6,705 bases of DNA from Beijerinckiaceae bacterium (GTDB taxonomy: Bacteria > Pseudomonadota > Alphaproteobacteria > Rhizobiales > Beijerinckiaceae), in the NCBI GenBank assembly GCA_947456315.1, contig CANGRU010000094.1, positions 1-6,705 on the forward strand, in the 5' to 3' direction. Every line of letters begins with the position of its first letter. Within the stretch, counting starts at the first letter, position 1. Positions 1 through 4,943 of the stretch are shown in pieces. The notes under the pieces are model-generated. The model was not told where the DNA came from and ran no database searches. It saw nothing but the letters and a program-made list of their open reading frames with translations. A program made the translations under genes and the position numbers.

Positions 1-1
1 G

Positions 2-607
2 CTGGGTGATTTGCCCAAGCCCGAGGTGCGCAAACTCGCGCATGAATTCGGCCTCACTGTTGCCGACAAGGCCGACAGTCAGGATATCTGTTTCGTGCCG
101 TCGGGCAAATATACCGATGTGATTGAACGCCTGATCCCGGGCGCTGCAGAACCCGGCGACATCGTCCACATTGACGGGCGCGTGTTGGGCCACCACCATG
201 GCGTCATCCATTACACGATCGGGCAACGCAAAGGTTTGGGGCTTGGCTCCAACACGGCGGCCAAGGGTGATCCGCTGTATGTGGTGAAACTTGATTCCGC
301 CAATCGTCGCGTGATCGTTGGCCCGCGCTCTGCGTTGGCCACCCGCCTCGTGATGTTGCGTGATGTGAACTGGATCGGACCGGGGGCGATCGAAGATCTG
401 CCTGCGGAGGGTCTCGAAGTGGCTGTGCGTCTGCGCTCCACACGACCCCCTGCTGCCGCGGTCTTGCGCCGCGCAGGCGACGAGATCGAAGTTGAACTGG
501 CTGTGGGCGAAGATGGTGTGTCGCCCGGTCAGGCCTGCGTCTTTTACGAGGATGCCAGCTCGCGTGCGCGCGTGCTCGGCGGTGGCTTTATCAAACCGCA
601 GCTCTAA
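2..607 (+). CDS. mnmA: tRNA-specific 2-thiouridylase MnmA, C-terminal half (5' end outside the window)
   Basis: MnmA is a cytoplasmic ATP-dependent enzyme that takes sulfur from the IscS relay and thiolates U34 of tRNAs for Lys, Glu and Gln. The reading frame is open from base 2, so the gene starts upstream; about 201 residues are visible of a family length near 370. Visible family motifs are KPEVRKLA at the start, [13 protein letters not shown] containing the catalytic persulfide cysteine (TGT at bases 89-91), [11 protein letters not shown] around bases 212-244, and [10 protein letters not shown] near the C-terminus, part of the terminal beta-barrel. The ATP-binding SGGVDSS motif and the first catalytic cysteine must lie outside the window. 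The TAA stop shares its last base with the next start codon. TTG at base 11 is only an internal codon, not a start. Identification is firm from several separate conserved motifs. Confidence 0.96.
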   Translation: MGDLPKPEVRKLAHEFGLTVADKADSQDICFVPSGKYTDVIERLIPGAAEPGDIVHIDGRVLGHHHGVIHYTIGQRKGLGLGSNTAAKGDPLYVVKLDSANRRVIVGPRSALATRLVMLRDVNWIGPGAIEDLPAEGLEVAVRLRSTRPPAAAVLRRAGDEIEVELAVGEDGVSPGQACVFYEDASSRARVLGGGFIKPQL

Positions 608-1266
608 TGCGCGATACGCTTTCCACCATTTCCCACGCTGATGTGGCCAGCGCTTATGCGCGCTGGGCGCCGATCTATGATCTGGTCTTCACCGCCAATA
701 TGAGACCCGGACGGCGCGCCGGCGCAGCGGCCATCAATGCTCTGGCAAAAGATCGCGAAATATCCGTCCTGGATGTGGGTGTGGGCACAGGCCTCGAACT
801 GCCCATGTTCTCGCCACAGGTGAAAATCACAGGCATCGATCTGTCCGAACCCATGCTGGCCGTCGCACGCAAGCGCGTGCAACGCGAGGAACTGGACAAT
901 ATCGTCGCCCTGCAGACCATGGATGCCATGGCGCTGGAGTTTCCGGATGCGCATTTTGATGCGGTGATTGCGCCCTATGTGCTCACCGTCGTGCCCGACG
1001 CTCACCGCACGCTGGATGAAATGGCCCGCGTGGTGAAGCCGGGCGGCGAGATTGTGCTGGTAAATCACATTGGTGCCGAGAAGGGCCTTATGGCCGTTCT
1101 GGAAGCCTGGCTCGGACGGCGCGCCGCAGCCCTTGGCTGGCGGCCTGAATTCCCTTGGGCGATCATCGGCGACTGGCTGGCCAAGCGCGCCGATATTGCG
1201 CTCGTGGAGAGGCGCAAACTGGCGCCCTTCAACCTCTTCACCCTGATCCGGCTGGTGCGGCACTAA
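607..1266 (+). CDS. pmtA: Class I SAM-dependent methyltransferase, PmtA-like phosphatidylethanolamine N-methyltransferase
   Basis: A 219-residue single-domain Rossmann methyltransferase. Motif I is VLDVGVGTGLEL (residues 54-65), motif II is GIDLSEPML with the acidic ribose-binding Asp78, MDA at 105-107 lies in the adenine-binding region, and the post-motif VKPGGEIVLVNH is at 143-154. The N-terminal YARWAPIYDLVF, the YVLTVVP segment and LGWRPEFPW at 176-184 resemble the Rhodobacter/Bradyrhizobium-type PmtA, a small, membrane-associated enzyme that methylates phosphatidylethanolamine stepwise toward phosphatidylcholine. No signal peptide or membrane helix is seen, as expected for that family. 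The start is the ATG in TAATG, overlapping the mnmA stop by one base; no strong Shine-Dalgarno sequence precedes it, so translation probably depends on coupling to mnmA. The exact lipid substrate is inferred from similarity; another small-molecule substrate (for example a quinone precursor) is possible but less likely. Confidence 0.8.
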   Translation: MRDTLSTISHADVASAYARWAPIYDLVFTANMRPGRRAGAAAINALAKDREISVLDVGVGTGLELPMFSPQVKITGIDLSEPMLAVARKRVQREELDNIVALQTMDAMALEFPDAHFDAVIAPYVLTVVPDAHRTLDEMARVVKPGGEIVLVNHIGAEKGLMAVLEAWLGRRAAALGWRPEFPWAIIGDWLAKRADIALVERRKLAPFNLFTLIRLVRH

Positions 1267-1302
1267 CGGCTGCTTTTGCGCCCAGATAGGCGCGTCTTGC
1301 GC

Positions 1303-1332
1303 TTGACTTGGGGCCACCCGCCCCTCTATATC
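1303..1332 (+). promoter_or_regulatory. Sigma-70-type promoter of the tRNA gene
   Basis: A -35 box TTGACT (1303-1308) and a -10 box TATATC (1327-1332) are separated by 18 bases. Transcription would begin near base 1339, leaving a leader of about 29 bases before the mature tRNA 5' end at 1368. The TTGACTTGGGG...CTATAT arrangement is typical of alphaproteobacterial stable-RNA promoters. It is inferred from the sequence only. Confidence 0.72.
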
Positions 1333-1367
1333 GCGGGCTTCCGGAACGCCTGTCTTGGCTTTCCCGG

Positions 1368-1444
1368 GGCGGGGTAGCTCAGTTGGTTAGAGCAGCGGAA
1401 TCATAATCCGCGTGTCGGGGGTTCGAATCCCTCCCCCGCTACCA
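1368..1444 (+). tRNA. tRNA with anticodon CAT, probably elongator tRNA-Met
   Basis: A complete 77-base cloverleaf with encoded CCA can be drawn. The acceptor stem GGCGGGG (1368-1374) pairs with CCCCGCT (1434-1440), with a G-U pair at position 1-72; discriminator A is 1441 and CCA is 1442-1444. The D arm uses GCTC (1377-1380) with GAGC (1390-1393). The anticodon stem is GCGGA/TCCGC around the loop ATCATAA, with anticodon CAT at 1402-1404. The variable loop has five bases. The T stem GGGGG/CCCTC (one G-U) closes loop TTCGAAT. It is not the initiator: it lacks the GGG/CCC anticodon-stem pairs and the mismatched 1-72 pair. The CAT anticodon leaves elongator Met or lysidine-modified Ile2; overall similarity to alphaproteobacterial elongator Met tRNAs as I recall them favours Met. 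Confidence 0.95.
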
Positions 1445-1485
1445 ATGACCCCAAGAGATTTTCTGCGAAACGACCATTAGCTCAT

Positions 1486-1513
1486 TTGCAGCGCCGCCCT
1501 CCCCTTGTAGAAA
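1486..1513 (+). promoter_or_regulatory. Possible sigma-70-type promoter of the TctC-like gene
   Basis: TTGCAG (1486-1491) and TAGAAA (1508-1513) are separated by 16 bases and lie about 30 bases upstream of the start codon. This is the best candidate between the tRNA and the receptor gene. Both boxes are imperfect, and read-through from the tRNA promoter is an alternative because no clear terminator follows the tRNA. Confidence 0.32.
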
Positions 1514-1527
1514 AATCACAAGATCTC

Positions 1528-1534
1528 GGGAGGA
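1528..1534 (+). promoter_or_regulatory. Ribosome binding site of the TctC-like gene
   Basis: GGGAGGA ends seven bases before the ATG at 1542. This strong Shine-Dalgarno match fixes that start, which also gives a full signal peptide immediately downstream. Confidence 0.8.
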
Positions 1535-1541
1535 CACCATC

Positions 1542-2504
1542 ATGATTATCCGACGCCTCACTTTGGCCGGCCTTGCTCTGGCAGCACTTGCCAGCTCAGC
1601 CACAGCACAAACTTACCCCGATCGCCCGATCACCATGATCGTGCCTTTCGCAGCCGGTGGCGCATCAGATGTGATCGCGCGCATCATCGGTGAGCGCATG
1701 GGCCAAGCCCTTGGTCAGACAATTGTGAATGAGAATGTCGCAGGCGCAGGCGGCGTGATCGCGCTCAACCGTGTCGCGGCTGCACGCCCCGATGGCTATA
1801 CGATCCTCATCGGCAATACTGGCACCAATGCAGCCTCGTATGTGCTCACTCCAGATGTAAAGTTCACACCAGACTCCTTCTCGCCTGTGGGTTTGATTGC
1901 CAAAACAGCGCCTGTGCTAGCAGTGAAAAATGATTTTCCTGCCAAAACGCTTGCCGAATTTGTTGCCTATGCCAAAGCCAATCCTGGCAAAATCAATCTG
2001 GCGCATGCGGGGGTTGGCTCATCCAATTATCTGATTTGCAAGAATTTCGTTGCTGCCGCCAAAGTCGAAGTGACGTTGATGAGCTATCGCGGCGCTGGCC
2101 CTGCTCTAAATGATTTGCTGGGCGGCCATGTCGATGGCGTGTGCGACAATGCTGCATCCATCGCGCCCTCCATCCAAGCCGAGCGCGTCAATGGTCTGGC
2201 GGTTGCAGCCGCCAAGCGGCTTGAAATCCTGCCCAACCTGCCAACATCAGCAGAAGGTGGCTTGCCGGAGTTTCTGGCCGAAGGCTGGAATGCGATCTTC
2301 ACACCCGCCAATGCGCCAGCCGAAGTGACCTCGCGCCTCAATGCGGCCTTGCGCACATCCATTGCCGACCCCGCCGTGCGCAAGCGGTTTAACGATCTGG
2401 GTTCAACGCCTGCTGATGATGCAGAAATGACAGCGGCCCATGTGCGCAAAGTCGTGGACGCTGATATCGCCCGCTATAAGGTGACTTTAGCGATCAAGGA
2501 TTGA
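1542..2504 (+). CDS. Tripartite tricarboxylate transporter substrate-binding protein, TctC/Bug family
   Basis: A 320-residue periplasmic receptor. Residues 1-22 form a Sec signal peptide (basic MIIRR, hydrophobic core LTLAGLALAALASS, likely cleavage at ATA|QTYPDRP). The mature part shows Bug-family signatures: YPDRPITMIVPFAAGGASDV (residues 25-44), the ligand-loop segment AGAGGVIA (67-74), RPDGYTIL (82-89), YRGAGPALNDLLGGHVD (182-198) and LPNLPTSAEGGLPEF (230-244). Cys166 and Cys201 could form a disulfide in the mature protein, a pattern I recall from many family members. Known members bind citrate, other carboxylates, nicotinate-like or aromatic acids and deliver them to TctA/TctB; the ligand here cannot be read from sequence. 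No TctA or TctB gene lies in the window, so it is an orphan receptor locally. It converges on pyrC, 49 bases away, and has its own strong ribosome binding site. Family assignment is firm; substrate is unknown. Confidence 0.93.
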   Translation: MIIRRLTLAGLALAALASSATAQTYPDRPITMIVPFAAGGASDVIARIIGERMGQALGQTIVNENVAGAGGVIALNRVAAARPDGYTILIGNTGTNAASYVLTPDVKFTPDSFSPVGLIAKTAPVLAVKNDFPAKTLAEFVAYAKANPGKINLAHAGVGSSNYLICKNFVAAAKVEVTLMSYRGAGPALNDLLGGHVDGVCDNAASIAPSIQAERVNGLAVAAAKRLEILPNLPTSAEGGLPEFLAEGWNAIFTPANAPAEVTSRLNAALRTSIADPAVRKRFNDLGSTPADDAEMTAAHVRKVVDADIARYKVTLAIKD

Positions 2505-2507
2505 GAC

Positions 2508-2536
2508 AAAAAAGGCGGGGTGAAAACCCCGCCTTT
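2508..2536. terminator. Hairpin terminator shared by convergent genes, stronger on the minus strand
   Basis: GGCGGGG (2514-2520) pairs with CCCCGCC (2527-2533) around the loop TGAAAA, extended by AAA/TTT to a 10-bp stem. On the minus strand the stem is followed by six T residues (the complement of 2508-2513), a classic intrinsic terminator about 18 bases after the pyrC stop. On the plus strand only three T residues follow the GC core before GTC, so termination of the TctC-like gene would be weaker. Confidence 0.88.
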
Positions 2537-2553
2537 GTCACACACTCAATCAT

Positions 2554-3591
2554 TCAGACCTGCTGGCTCCAGGGCGCCGCCGTGCCTGCAAACAGCGACA
2601 CAAGCCGCCCTGCCCCATCGACTTCGATCTCTTCGGCTATCCGTGCAGGGCGCTCGACATAGGTCACGCGCTCTTCATTGGGCGCCAACCCGTAGAAAGC
2701 AGGGCCGTTGAGCGAGGCAAAAGCCTCGAAACGCTCCAGAGCGTTTTCTTCGGCAAAGACCTGCAAATAGGCGGCAACCGCGACAGGCGCTGAAAAGACA
2801 CCCGCACACCCGCAATCGGCCTCTTTGAGATGGCGCATATGCGGTGCCGTATCCGTGCCCAGAAAATAGCAAGCCTCGCCACCTGTCGCCGCTTTGCGCA
2901 AAGCAAGCCGATGACGCTCACGCTTGAGCACGGGCAGGCAATACATATGCGGACGCAGACCGCCCTGAAACAAAGCATTGCGATTGTAGAGCAGATGCTG
3001 GGGCGTGATGGTCGCACCCATGCGATCCTTGTGAGCCAGCACGAGATCGGCACCTTCTTGCGTGGTGATATGCTCCATGACCACGCGCAGCTTGGGCAAG
3101 CGTTGCAGAAGCGGCGCCAATATCTCTTCGGCAAAACGCGCTTCGCGATCAAAAATATCGACCTCTGCGCGCGTCACTTCGCCATGCGTGAGCAAGGGCA
3201 TGCCCGCCTCCGCCATGGCTTCCAGCACCGGCATGATGTGATCGACAGAGGTGACGCCATGGGCCGAATTGGTGGTGGCATGCGCGGGGTAAAGTTTGGC
3301 TGCGGTGAAAATTCCGGCCTTATGGCCCGCGATCAAATCTTTCGGATCTGTGTGATCGGTCAGATAGCAGGTCATCAAGGGGGTGAATGTTACGCCCTCG
3401 GGCACGCAAGCCATGATGCGCCGGCGATAGTCTTGCGCCATGGCCGCTGTTGTGACGGGCGGCGTCAGATTGGGCATGACAATCGCGCGGCCAAAAGCAC
3501 GCGCCGTATAGGGCACAACGGCCTTCATCATCACGCTGTCACGGAAATGAACATGCCAATCATCAGGGCGGCGAAAGGTCAGGCTGCGCAT
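2554..3591 (-). CDS. pyrC: Dihydroorotase, class II homodimeric type
   Basis: PyrC catalyses the reversible cyclisation of N-carbamoyl-L-aspartate to L-dihydroorotate, the third step of UMP synthesis, in the cytoplasm. The 345-residue product matches the E. coli-type enzyme along its length. Metal ligands are visible: HVHFRD (His13, His15), FTAAKLYPAHATTN with the carbamylated Lys99, THGEVT (His136), MEHITT (His174) and GTDTAPH (Asp247, His251). RRPDDWH at the N-terminus, MPNLTPPVTT (39-48) and NGPAFYGL (295-302) are further family signatures. Length is normal and no key residue is missing. The start ATG lies in TGATG, overlapping the stop of the upstream DctD-like gene, with GAGGA nine bases upstream. 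It is the last gene of the dctB-dctD-pyrC run and is followed by the hairpin terminator. Other pyr genes are absent from the window. Confidence 0.97.
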   Translation of the reverse strand: MRSLTFRRPDDWHVHFRDSVMMKAVVPYTARAFGRAIVMPNLTPPVTTAAMAQDYRRRIMACVPEGVTFTPLMTCYLTDHTDPKDLIAGHKAGIFTAAKLYPAHATTNSAHGVTSVDHIMPVLEAMAEAGMPLLTHGEVTRAEVDIFDREARFAEEILAPLLQRLPKLRVVMEHITTQEGADLVLAHKDRMGATITPQHLLYNRNALFQGGLRPHMYCLPVLKRERHRLALRKAATGGEACYFLGTDTAPHMRHLKEADCGCAGVFSAPVAVAAYLQVFAEENALERFEAFASLNGPAFYGLAPNEERVTYVERPARIAEEIEVDGAGRLVSLFAGTAAPWSQQV

Positions 3592-4925
3592 CAGCGGTAA
3601 TCCTCGGAGTTCAGTTCAAATCGCTTCATTTTGTCGTAAAGCGTCTTTTTAGGAATGGCGAGTGCTTCAGCGGCGGCGGCCACATTGCCGACATGGCGAC
3701 GCAAGGCTTCCACAATCAGGCCGCGCTCGAATTCAAGGACAAGCTCGTTGAGACCACGCGATTGCGGCGCTGTTTCACGAAACCGCGCGGGCAAGACACC
3801 CAGCACAAAGCGGTCTGCCACATTGGCCAATTCGCGCACATTGCCGGGCCAGTCATGGCTCATCAATTCACGCATCAAGGCTTCGCCCACCTGCGGCACA
3901 TCACGCCCATAGCGCTCGGCGGCTTGGGCCACGTGATGCTGGAAGATCACCGGAATATCATCCCGTCTTGCACGCAAAGGAGGAATATCAAGCGAGACAA
4001 CATTGAGCCGGAAATAAAGATCGCTGCGAAACTCTTGCGCTTTTGACAGTGCTGCAAGATCTGTCTTGGTTGCCGCCACCACGCGCAAGGTCACAGGCAC
4101 CGGCTTGTTGGAGCCCAGCCGCTCGACCTGACGGAATTGCAAAACGCGCAGCAATTTGACCTGCATGGCGATCGGCAAAGATTCAACTTCGTCGAGAAAC
4201 AACGTGCCGCCCGAGGCATATTCGATCTTGCCGATGCGCTGCATTTGCGCACCGGTAAAGGCGCCACGCTCATGACCAAACAGCTCGCTCTCGAACATGC
4301 TCTCAGGAATGGCACCGCAATTGATCGCGACAAAGGGCTTGTCGCGTGCGGGCGAGGCTTCATGCAGACACCGCGCGACGAGTTCTTTGCCAGCGCCCGT
4401 CTCACCGGAAATCAGCACATCGGGTCCGGCTTCTGCGAGCTGCAAAATATCACGGCGCAAAGCCGCCATGCCTGCGGATTGGCCGATCAGAATGCGCTCG
4501 ATGCCGTCTTTCTGCTGCAGCTTGCGGCGCAGATCAGCCATTTCAAACGTGAGTTTGCGCCGCTCCAGCGCACCTTGGGCAGCCCCCACCAATCGCTCGG
4601 CCGGCGTTGGCTTTTCCAGAAAATCATAAGCCCCCGCGCGCATCGCCTGCACAGCCATGGCCACATCGCCATGTCCGGTGATGACGATCACCGGCAGCGC
4701 CGGCTCCATGCGCTGCGCACGCTCCAGCAAAGCCAGACCATCCATGCCCGGCAAACGCACATCAACGAGAAGCACACCGGGAAAAAGCGGGTGCAGCTTT
4801 TCCAATGCCGCTTCTGCCGAAGCACAGGTCTCCACGCGCAAGCCTGCAAGCTTCAGCGTCTGCGCATTGGCAAAACGCACAGCCGGGTCATCTTCAACAA
4901 GGAGAACCTGAAGTTCGGGCGACAT
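3591..4925 (-). CDS. dctD: Sigma-54-dependent response regulator, DctD family
   Basis: A 444-residue NtrC-type activator with three domains. The receiver (about residues 5-120) has the acidic pocket EDD (11-13), phosphoacceptor Asp55 in LLVDVRLPGMDG, Thr83 and Lys105 in EKPTP. The AAA+ domain (about 145-375) has Walker A GETGAGKE (174-181), an intact sigma-54-contacting GAFTGA loop (221-226), Walker B GGTLFLDEVE (239-248), and the RSDLYFRLNV and WPGNVREL segments. The C-terminal Fis-type helix-turn-helix (about 412-437) ends in KKTLYDKMKRF, characteristic of DctD-like proteins. When phosphorylated by its partner kinase it should bind an upstream activating site and drive open-complex formation by sigma-54 RNA polymerase, classically at dctA. 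The kinase gene lies 18 bases upstream; AGAAAGG overlapping the kinase stop is a rather distant Shine-Dalgarno sequence (12 bases from ATG). The 3' end overlaps pyrC. The DctD name follows from domains plus the DctB-like partner; the actual target genes are not shown. Confidence 0.9.
   Translation of the reverse strand: MSPELQVLLVEDDPAVRFANAQTLKLAGLRVETCASAEAALEKLHPLFPGVLLVDVRLPGMDGLALLERAQRMEPALPVIVITGHGDVAMAVQAMRAGAYDFLEKPTPAERLVGAAQGALERRKLTFEMADLRRKLQQKDGIERILIGQSAGMAALRRDILQLAEAGPDVLISGETGAGKELVARCLHEASPARDKPFVAINCGAIPESMFESELFGHERGAFTGAQMQRIGKIEYASGGTLFLDEVESLPIAMQVKLLRVLQFRQVERLGSNKPVPVTLRVVAATKTDLAALSKAQEFRSDLYFRLNVVSLDIPPLRARRDDIPVIFQHHVAQAAERYGRDVPQVGEALMRELMSHDWPGNVRELANVADRFVLGVLPARFRETAPQSRGLNELVLEFERGLIVEALRRHVGNVAAAAEALAIPKKTLYDKMKRFELNSEDYR
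3601..3605 (-). promoter_or_regulatory. Ribosome binding site of pyrC inside the 3' end of the upstream regulator gene
   Basis: On the minus strand GAGGA lies within the codons for the last residues (SEDYR) of the DctD-like regulator and ends nine bases before the pyrC ATG at 3591. It supports that start and shows that pyrC can be initiated by ribosomes finishing the regulator gene. Confidence 0.7.
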
Positions 4926-4943
4926 AAGCTTGTAATGCCTTTC

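Noticed and set aside
1278..1293. Hairpin GCGCC-CAGATA-GGCGC after the PmtA-like gene as a terminator
   Set aside because: The stem is only five base pairs and no T run follows it, so it is not convincing as an intrinsic terminator.
604..1317. Long open frame on the minus strand opposite the PmtA-like gene
   Set aside because: The plus-strand frame has full methyltransferase motifs and a coupled start. The opposite frame is rich in His, Gln and Arg with no recognisable domain, as expected from the mirror of a GC-biased gene.
1476..1490. Possible sigma-54 promoter before the TctC-like gene, suggested by TTTGCA
   Set aside because: The -12 GC at 1488-1489 requires GG at 1476-1477, where the sequence is AT. 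No other GG-N10-GC match was noticed in this spacer, so control by the DctD-like protein is not supported here.
1368..1541. tRNA 3' end as an attachment site of an integrated element containing the TctC-like gene
   Set aside because: I found no second copy of the tRNA 3' end in the window and no integrase. The downstream genes look compositionally like the rest.
2830..3600. Long open frame on the plus strand opposite pyrC
   Set aside because: It lies across the highly conserved pyrC metal-site regions, shows no domain of its own and has a shadow-like composition.
4310..4326. TGGCACC followed by TTGATC, resembling a sigma-54 -24/-12 element
   Set aside because: The -12 dinucleotide is GA rather than GC, and the site lies inside the dctD coding region, antisense, with no gene start downstream.
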